Shown here one piece after another: positions 17,214-26,153 of a DNA stretch of 64,000 nucleotides. A program made the position numbers and the translations under genes. Every line of letters begins with the position of its first letter. The stretch's first letter is position 1. Under the pieces are notes generated by a model that did not search any database, had not been told where the DNA came from, and saw only the letters and a list, made by a program, of their open reading frames with translations. Location of the stretch: the NCBI GenBank assembly GCA_052161605.1, contig CP197409.1; one strand, given 5' to 3'. This DNA is from JBKCUI01 sp052161605 (lineage in GTDB: Bacteria > Planctomycetota > Planctomycetia > Pirellulales > Pirellulaceae).

Positions 17214-20063
17214 TTAGCCTGTCGTTCCCAATCCGCTGGCGATGGCGTTTACAGTTAGCAACAACTGGGGAATAAGATTATCTGCTTCGTTGGTGGCTTG
17301 CATGCGATGATAACTCCGCCACATTGTGAGCAAACCAATCTGCTGCTTGTGAAGCACGCGAAGCCCCGAAGCACGCAAGTTCATCATGCGTTGAACGTTG
17401 GGCCTGCGCTGTGCTAAAGATCCCCCGTAGATTGCTTCAACCATACGACTGGTCAATGCCAACTCCGATTCGATCTTATCCATGCATCGAATTCGCAAAT
17501 CTGCATCCTCAACCATGCCAGCATAGGCTCTCATGATCTCCAGATCAGTTGCAGCGAGACTCGTTGCAACATTACTGATGAGGTAATGGAGCGGTGCCCA
17601 CTGAGACATCGTCCTAAATAGCTCGCCGAACTGTTCAGGGTTGTTTTGTTGCAATTGGTTCAACGCCGTCCCGACTCCATACCAGCCAGAGAGAAAAAAT
17701 CTGGCTTGCCCCCAACTAAAGACCCATGGGATCGCTCGCAAGTCCGCCAGCGTTTGCTGCCCCGTTCGCCTCGATGGACGAGAACCAATTCGGCTTTGTT
17801 CGATGGCGTCGATCGGCGTTGCTTGCCTAAAGAATGTTACAAAACCATCGGAGTGCAAAAGCGAGGTGTAGCACTCCCGAGCCCACTCAGCTAACTGTGT
17901 CAACGTTCCTTCGAGCGGATGTTCAGCTTCATCGTGCTCTATATCCCACAACGTCTTTCGCGTTACTCCCGCTAGGAACAATTCCAAGTTGTAGATTGCC
18001 GTGGACTGGTGAGCGTACTTCTGCGGAATGGTTTCTCCTTGCTCGGTTACGCGCAGATCACCACCTAGCGTATCATCCGGCAATGACTTGATAAATCGAT
18101 GGGTAGGCCCAGCGCCTCGGCTAATCGTCCCTCCACGACCATGAAAGAAGCGAGCTCGAACACCATTCTTTCTACCCACCTCAAAAAGTGCCTTTTGGGC
18201 ACATCGCAAATGGACCAAACTGGCCAAAATACCGCCATCTTTATTGCTATCGCTATAGCCAATCATGACTTGTCCGACCGGACTCGCTTCCCCATTATGC
18301 TTCTGGATCGCGTTCAAGCTGCGTTGGGTAACAGGGTGCTGCAAAAATTGATCATAAATACCGGGACTATTCTGCAAATCATCGACCGTTTCGAAAAGAG
18401 GAACGACTGGCAGAGGACATAGCAATCCCTCTGGCGTATCTTCCACCAAACCAACTTCCCTGGCCAGCAAATAAACCACGAGCAAGTCTGAGACATTGCG
18501 AGTCATGCTGACGATTAATGCGCCCAACCCATCTTGACCATGCGCAACACGAAACTCCTTAAGTACGTGCAGCGAGGATAGTACAGCATCGGCTTCTACA
18601 CCGAGAGAAACGCCCGGTCTTGCAAAAGGGCGTTTGGAAGCCAACTCTTTCGTCAGAAAATCCAATCTCTCGATTTCACTCCACTGCGAAAAGTTAGTTC
18701 TATCGAAGCCTGCGGCGCTCAGCAACTGCTCAACAGCGCGATCGTGAAAGTCGCTATTCTGACGCACATCCAGCACAGCTAGGTGAAAACCAAACGTTTG
18801 CACAACTCGCATCAACGGCTGGACGGAGTATTCGGCTGCATGCTTTTGCCCACATGCAATCAAGCTGTCGTATAAGATGCGCAGATCATTTAGCAGCTCA
18901 AGGGAACGCTGATAGGTCGGTGCCTCTTCCTTAACGATAGTGTCACCAGCCGAACCATGCTTCGGGAGCCTGGCAATCATGGTGTTGATGAACTGTCTCC
19001 ACGGTTCATTGGGGTTGCGATCCAGAGACTTCTTCCCCTCAGATCCAGTTCGATTCGCAGCTAAAGCGAGGGCCTGCAAAAATTCCGGATTTGGCTTTTG
19101 CCAGTAGGCGGAAAGACTGAGTTGCCTCGCCAGTTGCAATAACTGACGATGGATCAGCCCGATCGCACTCTTCCGCATTTCCAACAAACTTTGTCGGGTA
19201 ACATCCGCAGTCACCAATGGATGCCCATCGCGATCCCCACCCACCCAGGTGCCAAACGTCAACTTTGGAAATACCAGTGGGTCGTCGAAAACCTTTGGGT
19301 CTAAACCAACATCGCTCCAAGCGCGACGCAATCGCTGATCCAAGGGGCGTAACACCGAGGGAAAGACATGCGTCAAATAATCTAATACGTTGCGACGTTC
19401 GGATTGGATATCGGGTTTGTCCAGATAAATCTCGCCGGTACGCCATAAAATCGCCAGGATAGCATGAACGGCGTAATTGATCTCTTCGCTTACCGGGTCA
19501 ACGCGATCGTGAGCAGGTTGTGACAGAGCGCTTCGTTGCTGAAAACGTTCGAACAGGCGTCGGTGATGAGCCAGTACGGTCGCACGTTTGGCCTCGGTGG
19601 GGTGTGCTGTGAGCACGAGTTCGACGCGCATCTTCGGTAATTCGCGAGCAATCTGTGCCGAAGAAAGGCCACTCTCTTTGAGTTGGCGAAGGGAATCCCC
19701 CCAGAGTGCTGGCAACGCGTCCGCACCCGAGCGTCGCTCTACCCCTTTGCGAAACTGATCTGCTGCATTCTGCTCCGCCATGCTGAGCAATTGGAATGCG
19801 ATCGAATAAGCTTGGGTTAAATGAACAGAATCCTGAGTGATCTGACAAGGTACGGCCGCATCTCCCAGCAGAGGCAGCAACTCAGCCAAGTCGCCATCAC
19901 CTGACTCTTGCAATACTTCTCGAAGACATCCGAGAATCCAGTTCCACTGTTCGATAAGATTCTCTTCATTTAAAGCCAAAACGCTTTCGACAACCATAAC
20001 AATCCAATCTGAAAGAGAGCTAAGAGCAACAAATGCGTGAGCAAGGGTTTGAGAGGAAAGCAT
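17214..20063 (-). CDS. ppc: Phosphoenolpyruvate carboxylase
   Basis: 949 residues, slightly longer than the E. coli enzyme (883). Makes oxaloacetate from PEP and bicarbonate to replenish the TCA cycle. Diagnostic motifs: catalytic His in LTAHPTEAKR, GYSDSNKDGG, and the FHGRGGTISRGAGP loop; the protein ends in a TTG variant of the conserved C-terminal NTG. The N-terminal 20 residues before MVVES may be leader, so the true start could be some 20 codons in. Monocistronic: 177 nt separate it from the HEAT gene downstream. Confidence 0.97.
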   Translation of the reverse strand: MLSSQTLAHAFVALSSLSDWIVMVVESVLALNEENLIEQWNWILGCLREVLQESGDGDLAELLPLLGDAAVPCQITQDSVHLTQAYSIAFQLLSMAEQNAADQFRKGVERRSGADALPALWGDSLRQLKESGLSSAQIARELPKMRVELVLTAHPTEAKRATVLAHHRRLFERFQQRSALSQPAHDRVDPVSEEINYAVHAILAILWRTGEIYLDKPDIQSERRNVLDYLTHVFPSVLRPLDQRLRRAWSDVGLDPKVFDDPLVFPKLTFGTWVGGDRDGHPLVTADVTRQSLLEMRKSAIGLIHRQLLQLARQLSLSAYWQKPNPEFLQALALAANRTGSEGKKSLDRNPNEPWRQFINTMIARLPKHGSAGDTIVKEEAPTYQRSLELLNDLRILYDSLIACGQKHAAEYSVQPLMRVVQTFGFHLAVLDVRQNSDFHDRAVEQLLSAAGFDRTNFSQWSEIERLDFLTKELASKRPFARPGVSLGVEADAVLSSLHVLKEFRVAHGQDGLGALIVSMTRNVSDLLVVYLLAREVGLVEDTPEGLLCPLPVVPLFETVDDLQNSPGIYDQFLQHPVTQRSLNAIQKHNGEASPVGQVMIGYSDSNKDGGILASLVHLRCAQKALFEVGRKNGVRARFFHGRGGTISRGAGPTHRFIKSLPDDTLGGDLRVTEQGETIPQKYAHQSTAIYNLELFLAGVTRKTLWDIEHDEAEHPLEGTLTQLAEWARECYTSLLHSDGFVTFFRQATPIDAIEQSRIGSRPSRRTGQQTLADLRAIPWVFSWGQARFFLSGWYGVGTALNQLQQNNPEQFGELFRTMSQWAPLHYLISNVATSLAATDLEIMRAYAGMVEDADLRIRCMDKIESELALTSRMVEAIYGGSLAQRRPNVQRMMNLRASGLRVLHKQQIGLLTMWRSYHRMQATNEADNLIPQLLLTVNAIASGLGTTG

Positions 20064-20556
20064 AGCCTAAACGGGAATGCATCGATTATCTACTCGGGAT
20101 TTTTAGCCCTCCTAACTTTGATCACGCAACATCAAAGACATCAGAAAGTGGTGCCATCCCTTTTTTCTTGACTGTCTTTTTGCACCAAGATGGAATTTTC
20201 GAAGGGTCGACTAACCAAAAAAAGTCCGAGTCCACGTTGCCCCCGAAGCTAGGAACGGAGAGCATTCTAGGGACACAGCACTTGATCGATTAAAATTCAA
20301 GAGACGTAGCACTTGATCGATGGTCAACTGATAGAATCGCTGGATCTTAAAGACAAGCTGTGTCCCTAATTGCCCTACCATCTCTCGCGGTGTAGTCCAA
20401 TCCACCGAGTTCCGAAGTGCATTGGTGAGGCCACACAACATTTCGATGCCGCCCCGCGACGCCTGATGCCGATCCTGCCAACCCAGTTTATCCCGGTGCT
20501 TGCCAATGTCCCCATTCTGCTCATCCTTGGCATAATGGGGGGCAAAATGGTTGCTG
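20064..20556. other. Non-coding stretch upstream of ppc
   Basis: 493 bases between the ppc start and the stop of the DmfA2-like gene. Apart from the inverted/direct-repeat element at 20268-20368 I see no gene. Short open frames on both strands (for example 20211-20441 minus, 20370-20693 plus) show no recognisable protein. The ppc promoter should lie at its left end, but no clear -35/-10 pair was found. Confidence 0.6.
20268..20368. repeat. 101-bp mini-element with 12-bp inverted termini
   Basis: TAGGGACACAGC (20268-20279) is matched exactly by its reverse complement GCTGTGTCCCTA (20357-20368). Inside, AGCACTTGATCGAT occurs twice in direct orientation (20277-20290 and 20308-20321), the first overlapping the left terminus. 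The structure resembles a miniature inverted-repeat element or a REP-type target. No transposase is adjacent and no target duplication is evident. Confidence 0.55.
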
Positions 20557-22107
20557 TCAACTGCGGATCATTCGATTCAAAACATTTCTGGTCATCCGCT
20601 GAACTCTCGCGTCAACACCTTGCGGGGCGGTGTAAACCTTGGGTGATTGATAACCAGGTGGGGCGCTCAGCCCGTCAACCCACCAGCAAGTAGAGGCATT
20701 GAAGACAATGTTCCCCTGCGGACCGGGATAGACGGTTGCGGTGTAATGACCTCCATTTAGCTTGCCAGGGGCCGATTGCGTTGGCCCCTCTGCGACGATC
20801 TCTAGGCCCGGAATGGGAGCAGGATCACCATGGTACTCCCACCCAATCAGACCCTCGATACGATCTCCCAACTTCATGCCCGTGTTCTCGTACAACCAGT
20901 GGTCCGGTCGAGTGCAAATCCAATCTGCTCCGCCCGTCACAGGTCCAGTACTGTGTGCACCAATCAATTCGTTCGCATAAGGCCTTTCGTGTAGTAACGA
21001 ACTCATCGATTCGAACTCGTGCGTTCCCCCCGGCGGCCCAAAGACCCCAACGCGCTGAATCGATCTGGTGGATTCCTCCCACGCGACACGCCCGCAAACG
21101 GCATTGCCACTGAAGAATCCAACGCTTACGCCACTTGCAATCGCGGATTGGACATTTCGAAACATCTCGATGGTCCAATACTCGTCATGCCCAACGCTCA
21201 AAAATCCTTTTCCTCGGGCTGCTGTAGCTTTGTCGCGATGGGTATCGGTGTTGGACACATAGGTTACGTCGTAGCCCTCTCGTTCTAGCCAATAAACAAA
21301 GGGAAACTCCCAGAGAAAAAATTCTCCGGTTCCAATCGAAAGTGGTGCGTCAAGTATCTGACAATACTTTCCGTACGGACGATTGAAACTGACCATGGCC
21401 TTGCGGCCCCAATGCCACTCATTCTGTCCATCGTCATAGAGTGAAAATTGGCTGGGCCACCGGTTATAGGCTTGCCAAGTATGATCACTGGCTTGATAGA
21501 CTAAATCTGCTTTTCTTTCGTCGCGAACCACGAAAACAATATAGCTCTCAAGTCGTTCGTTAAGCTCCGTGAGCTTCGCAACGTAAACGCCACTCACCCA
21601 ACCCTTGCCAATCAAAAGCTTAGCAGATGGTTCCCAATCGCAATCCATTAACCGCAACTCTCCTGCTTCTGGCGTGGGCTGCTGGGTACATGGAATTGGC
21701 CCGAGCTGTGCGACCCGCCGGCCTCCACTCCCGTTGTAATAACCCATTCGATAGACATCGATCAGAACTTGTGCTTTTGGTTCGGTACTGATCATCAGGT
21801 CGAGCGTCTCTCCAGGCTGAATACTGGCGTGGGAGGCATAGCCCTCTACCCAAGGACAACGAAACTTGGTTTTCGGGTCGATTCGAGTATGACTCGGTAG
21901 CCAAGTGGTATCTCCCGCGAGCGAGTTCTCGTTGGAAATAACCGAGGAGGTAGAATTCAGTAAGCTCCCCTCACCTCCTGTTGGAGACGAAGCCTGCGTA
22001 GAGGACGAACCTTGTGTGCCAGGCAAATTCCATAGGTTTACCTGAGCTGCCGCGCAGCTAGAAGCGATAACCTGCAAGGCATTTCGTCGTCTAATCGGCT
22101 GATTCAT
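20557..22107 (-). CDS. Exported N,N-dimethylformamidase beta-subunit-like protein
   Basis: 516 residues. The N-terminus RRRNALQVIASSCAAA looks like a Tat or Sec leader. The body matches the large-subunit C-terminal domain of N,N-dimethylformamidase (DMFA2-type): QPGETLDLMISTEP, a FFLWEFPFVYWLEREGYDV segment, SVGHDEYW and VSVGFFSGN. Homologues in Planctomycetes are widespread and rarely tested, so hydrolysis of a C-N bond is only a family-based guess. No small DmfA1 subunit is adjacent. A good AAAGGA ribosome-binding site precedes ATG 22107. Confidence 0.8.
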   Translation of the reverse strand: MNQPIRRRNALQVIASSCAAAQVNLWNLPGTQGSSSTQASSPTGGEGSLLNSTSSVISNENSLAGDTTWLPSHTRIDPKTKFRCPWVEGYASHASIQPGETLDLMISTEPKAQVLIDVYRMGYYNGSGGRRVAQLGPIPCTQQPTPEAGELRLMDCDWEPSAKLLIGKGWVSGVYVAKLTELNERLESYIVFVVRDERKADLVYQASDHTWQAYNRWPSQFSLYDDGQNEWHWGRKAMVSFNRPYGKYCQILDAPLSIGTGEFFLWEFPFVYWLEREGYDVTYVSNTDTHRDKATAARGKGFLSVGHDEYWTIEMFRNVQSAIASGVSVGFFSGNAVCGRVAWEESTRSIQRVGVFGPPGGTHEFESMSSLLHERPYANELIGAHSTGPVTGGADWICTRPDHWLYENTGMKLGDRIEGLIGWEYHGDPAPIPGLEIVAEGPTQSAPGKLNGGHYTATVYPGPQGNIVFNASTCWWVDGLSAPPGYQSPKVYTAPQGVDARVQRMTRNVLNRMIRS

Positions 22108-22156
22108 TTTCTTGGTTCCTTTGGAGGTTCTTCGTATTATTAGGGCATTTTGTTAG

Positions 22157-22191
22157 GCCGTAACAAGTCTTGGAAGAGACGCCGTTACGGC
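22157..22191. promoter_or_regulatory. Candidate operator or 5' leader hairpin
   Basis: GCCGTAAC (22157-22164) and GTTACGGC (22184-22191) form an exact 8-bp inverted repeat with a 19-nt spacer, 50-84 nt upstream of the DmfA2-like start at 22107. It could be a regulator-binding dyad or a leader hairpin; the sequence alone does not decide. Confidence 0.35.
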
Positions 22192-22260
22192 ATACTGTCG
22201 ATCTAGTAACTGTTCACACGGTACTTATCTAATTCCATCTTCGACTCAAGAATCGGCAAA

Positions 22261-22346
22261 CGTTTAATTCGACTCTAGCAACTGACCGACGGAGCGGTCA
22301 GCGACATTGTCGCGGATCGCTCCGCCGATCCGATTTTCCGTATCCC
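22261..22346 (+). repeat. 86-bp palindromic interspersed repeat, copy 1
   Basis: Matches the reverse complement of 62135-62220 at 79 of 86 positions with no gap. The core is an imperfect palindrome with arms of about 23 nt (GACCGACGGAGCGGTC... and ...GATCGCTCCGCCGATC) meeting at ACATTGT. REP/BIME-like in structure; intergenic in both places. Confidence 0.85.
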
Positions 22347-22639
22347 GGTTATCCCCACAACTAATTCTGCTACCAAGCCGTGAACGGATACTCGATTCAA
22401 CACTTAACCGTGATCGATGCCATCCAATTGTCGAAGTTTTCTTCTTTGGGTAGATGGGGTTGGCCAAACGAACGTTCTGGCTTTTCACTGGTAGGCTCAA
22501 CTACCAAGACATAAAATCTACTAAAATACCGGTGGGGACGGGAACGGGAGTCGCTGATAATGCGCCAATCAACAGTTTTGGTTCCAAGTCCCAATCTCCC
22601 CAAAAAGTGCTCGCTTAACATAACACGGATATTCTTCTA

Positions 22640-25600
22640 ATGGTTTTATCTACGAATCTTCGACGAAATCCCCACATGAGTTTTCTTCGCGTTCACTCCA
22701 GCTTAATGGCCATTGTCTTTTGCTTTGTAATCGCTTGCGACTCTGCATCGATGCTCCTTCGGGCTCAGGAGCCTGGCAATCCGAATCAGGCGTCTGGGGG
22801 GCACGTGGTCGCCGATCGTCAAACGGTAGATATCGATGGTTTTCAATTTCAAGTACACCCGAACTACAAGTGGGAAAAAGTCGCCTCACGAGACCTGACC
22901 CGCTGGCCGATTGTTGCGACGTGGCACCACGATGGAAGTCTCATTGTAGCCGAATCTGCAGGTGTCAAATCCTCAGTCCAAGAACAACTGCTTACTCGCC
23001 CACATCGAATCGTCCGCCTTTCGGATTCCGACCACGATGGAGTGCTCGACACACGAACAGTTGTCGCAGAGGACATGCCGTTTCCCGAAGGTGTTCTCGT
23101 ATACAAAAACCATTTACTCGTCGCTGCACCACCGGAAATCCTGATCTTGACCGATACCAATCAGGATGGAGTTTACGATTCGCGTTCGGTCTGGCACGAT
23201 GGAAAAACGCTGACGCACTGTGCAAATGATCTGCACGGTCCGTTCTGGGGCCCCGATGGATGGATTTATTGGTCCAAATCTGCGTTTGCGGAACAAGACT
23301 TCCCGATTTCCAATCGAATTCACGGAGCCAGCAGCGCGTCCCATTTGTACCGCAAACGATTTGGAGCCCCCTTCGACACGACAATCCCAAATATCCCCGA
23401 ACGATTGATGACCGGTGGTATGGATAATCTCGTTGATGTCGCTTTTCACGAATCAGGAGACCGATTCTTTGTGTCGACGTTTCTCCATCATCCAGGTGCC
23501 GGCGTGCGCGATGGAATGGGGCATGCTGTCTACGGTGCAGTTTTTGGTAAGGACCATGCTGTGTTGCAAAATCATCTTCGCACAGGAAGCCTCTTTGCTC
23601 CGATTGCCGAATTGGGCCCGGCTGCACCCGCTGGCATAGAAATAGTTGACTCACATGCTTTCATCGCCGAATTCAATCTGCAACGGGTCTCATCACACCG
23701 ATTGATTCCTGATGGTGCCGGTTTCACAACCGAGCGACAGGATTTGGTGATCGGGGAACAACTCGACTTTCACCCAGTCGATATCCTTCAAGATATCAAT
23801 GGCAGTTTTCTCGTTGTCGACACAGGGGGATGGTACGATCTGTGCTGTCCCAGTTCAGGAAACGAAAAGCGAATTTCAACTGGCGGAATCTATCGCTTAA
23901 CCCCCCTATCAGCCCGGTCCTACGCGAGTCTCTACGATTCCGTGATCGAGACCTTACAGCACACACCTGCGAAATGTTTAACTCACACCAATCGACGTGT
24001 CCGCCAATGGGCAGATGCGATCCTCGTTTCCGAGTTTTCGAATGATCCCCAAATACCGGATCAAGTCCGTTCCCTATGGAACTCTACTGACCTTAGCGAT
24101 GCGAGCCGTCTGACCGTTTTTTGGTCCCTCACTAAATTTATTGCATTGAGCGATCAAACGGCCCCCAGCGCCGCACCCGATTTCGTCCTGCAAGCCCTCC
24201 ATTCAACCCAACCGCCTCTGCGATACGCGGCGTTGCACACCATTTCGCTCTATAAATGGTCCGATTGCCAATCGCTGTTGATCTCGCTTCTCAAGGAATC
24301 AACCGATCCCACGGTCGTTCGCCTTGCAGCCGAAGCTCTCGGCAGAATCGGAGACGTATCGGTCCTAGAAGCCTTGCTAGAGCGCTGGACACGCGAACAT
24401 ACGATTCCGCAACGCTCGCAAACTACGAAGTTGGAAGCAAAGCACGCAGATACGCCCCACATAGATCGGGTGCTCGATCATGCTCTTCTGTATGCTATGA
24501 TGGAAATCTCATCGGATCAGAGTGTCGCATCCGCCGCCGTCCCATTTTTGGTCAAGCAATTACCCACTCCGCAGCAGCTTAGCGACGTATCCGACCTATC
24601 CGACGCATCTCTAAGCTCGGTAGCTTTGAAGCAAGAAGCAAATGCCTTGCCGTCTGTCGCAGCCTTGCGAGTACTGAAAGAAATCCTCGCGCTCGACTTG
24701 TCGGTCTTGCCCTCTTTGATCGCCGCGACCCATTCCCCACACCCAGAACTCGCCCGTCTCGCGTGTGAAGCGATCGCTCAGTCTTCGGAACTGACATCTG
24801 CCTATTTTGCTCTTCCTGAGAGACTCGGGCAGCATTCCCAATCGCCGACACTTCAGATCGCATCGATTGCCTACAAGCACCCAGCAGTCATCGAGTGGGT
24901 TGCCAATGTCAGCGTTGATACAACTGTACCGCAACGAACGAAAATGCAACTCATGGAATCGCTCATTCCGAAATATTCGAATCAAACAATCCCCAAAAGC
25001 TGGAACGCTGGGTTCGCGGTGCTTTTGCGGGAGCTGGTTTCACAGCGACAACCCGCGCTGTCTCAAGCCTCAACATCCGCAGCGAAAGAACTAACAGACT
25101 CCGAGACCGAATTGGTGCGCTGGCTTCAATTGCTCCATCAGACAACGATCAATTCCGAGTCTGTGGACTTACTGAACGTTTTGAAAGGCATTGCGAAATG
25201 GGAAGCGGATTCGACGGAGCCGAATCTTTCCACGGCAGGGCTCTATGCAATTTCGTTGTTGCCCCAAGGATCGGTTGCAATTCCTTCACCCGTTCAAATC
25301 CAAATCGCCGCGTATGTTCTCCACCCTCAACCGGGATCGCAGGACTCCCGAAGCATTGCCTTGAAATCGCTGAAAAAAATAGACTGGGACAGCCATGCCT
25401 TAAATGTGTGGCTTGAGCATCTTTCAGAAATTGGGACATTGGAGTTTACGATGGTTCTCGACAGTCTCATGGGCAGTCAAGTGGCGAAAACTCCCGAAAT
25501 GTCTGCTTTACTTATGGAGGTGTTATTAAAGGCACCCGCTGTAAAAACGGTCCCCGAATCGGATTGGAAACGCCTCATCAAATCCCAGCCCGAATCCATG

Positions 25601-26110
25601 CGTCCAAAGTGGGAAGAGTTTGTCAAAGAGTTGCACCGACTCGATAGCCAATCCGCTACCAAAATCGAAGCGATACTGGCATCGCTCCCACCTGGAGATG
25701 CCTATAGAGGCCAAGATCTATTTAGAAGTCAGCGAGCAGCGTGCATTCAATGCCACAAAATCGCTTATGTTGGCGGAACGATCGGTCCAGAATTGACACG
25801 GATCGGACAGTCCCGAAACCGACGTGATTTCCTCGAAGCCATTTTATTTCCAAGCCAGCGTATTGAACAAGGTTATCAGACAACGAGCATCCTGACCGAA
25901 AACGACGAGACCTATCAAGGACTCATTGCGGTGGAAGATGCTTACAGGATTGAATTGATCGTTAACGCGAATCAGCGGGTCTCGGTTGACAAATCGGAAA
26001 TCTCCGAGCGAAAGACAAGCTCCACCTCGATTATGCCTGCTGGAATGGAGAACGTACTCAGTCCCTCAGAGCTCGCGGATCTTATCGCGTTTCTGGAGCA
26101 ATGTCGTTAA
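22640..26110 (+). CDS. PVC-type haem-binding propeller/HEAT/cytochrome protein
   Basis: 1156 residues from ATG 22640; ATG 22676 (MSFLRVHSSL) gives a cleaner signal peptide and may be the true start. Domain order: signal peptide, seven-bladed glucose/sorbosone-dehydrogenase-like propeller (about 70-430, with SDSDHDGVLDTR and TDTNQDGVYDSR acidic repeats), a long alpha-helical HEAT/armadillo region (about 440-1000), and a C-terminal cytochrome c with CIQCH (about 1035). This is a standard planctomycete architecture, believed to be periplasmic and redox active; no substrate is known. Ser/Thr/Gln-rich interrepeat loops are prominent. Confidence 0.88.
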   Translation: MVLSTNLRRNPHMSFLRVHSSLMAIVFCFVIACDSASMLLRAQEPGNPNQASGGHVVADRQTVDIDGFQFQVHPNYKWEKVASRDLTRWPIVATWHHDGSLIVAESAGVKSSVQEQLLTRPHRIVRLSDSDHDGVLDTRTVVAEDMPFPEGVLVYKNHLLVAAPPEILILTDTNQDGVYDSRSVWHDGKTLTHCANDLHGPFWGPDGWIYWSKSAFAEQDFPISNRIHGASSASHLYRKRFGAPFDTTIPNIPERLMTGGMDNLVDVAFHESGDRFFVSTFLHHPGAGVRDGMGHAVYGAVFGKDHAVLQNHLRTGSLFAPIAELGPAAPAGIEIVDSHAFIAEFNLQRVSSHRLIPDGAGFTTERQDLVIGEQLDFHPVDILQDINGSFLVVDTGGWYDLCCPSSGNEKRISTGGIYRLTPLSARSYASLYDSVIETLQHTPAKCLTHTNRRVRQWADAILVSEFSNDPQIPDQVRSLWNSTDLSDASRLTVFWSLTKFIALSDQTAPSAAPDFVLQALHSTQPPLRYAALHTISLYKWSDCQSLLISLLKESTDPTVVRLAAEALGRIGDVSVLEALLERWTREHTIPQRSQTTKLEAKHADTPHIDRVLDHALLYAMMEISSDQSVASAAVPFLVKQLPTPQQLSDVSDLSDASLSSVALKQEANALPSVAALRVLKEILALDLSVLPSLIAATHSPHPELARLACEAIAQSSELTSAYFALPERLGQHSQSPTLQIASIAYKHPAVIEWVANVSVDTTVPQRTKMQLMESLIPKYSNQTIPKSWNAGFAVLLRELVSQRQPALSQASTSAAKELTDSETELVRWLQLLHQTTINSESVDLLNVLKGIAKWEADSTEPNLSTAGLYAISLLPQGSVAIPSPVQIQIAAYVLHPQPGSQDSRSIALKSLKKIDWDSHALNVWLEHLSEIGTLEFTMVLDSLMGSQVAKTPEMSALLMEVLLKAPAVKTVPESDWKRLIKSQPESMRPKWEEFVKELHRLDSQSATKIEAILASLPPGDAYRGQDLFRSQRAACIQCHKIAYVGGTIGPELTRIGQSRNRRDFLEAILFPSQRIEQGYQTTSILTENDETYQGLIAVEDAYRIELIVNANQRVSVDKSEISERKTSSTSIMPAGMENVLSPSELADLIAFLEQCR

Positions 26111-26153
26111 ATGAAAAGTATGGTGATATTTGAGACGAATCAAAGGAAATCGG

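Larger units (their letters stand above)
22108..22639. other. Non-coding stretch with dyad and 86-bp repeat
   Basis: 532 bases between divergent genes (DmfA2-like leftward, PVC cytochrome rightward). It holds an 8-bp dyad at 22157-22191 and the 86-bp palindromic repeat at 22261-22346. The small minus-strand open frames here are produced by the repeat. Promoters for both flanking genes are expected but none is clear. Confidence 0.6.

Noticed and set aside
20211..20441. Minus-strand frame spanning the 101-bp mini-element
   Set aside because: The translation is largely the repeat element itself; no transposase motif is visible.
20370..20693. Hydrophobic-looking + strand frame (107 codons) and minus frame 20375-20560
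   Set aside because: They overlap each other and the end of the DmfA2-like gene, have no ribosome-binding site, and give no recognisable domain.
22264..22500. Minus-strand frame containing GGAIRDNVADRS
   Set aside because: It is created by the 86-bp palindromic repeat; a similar peptide arises at the second copy (61996-62259).
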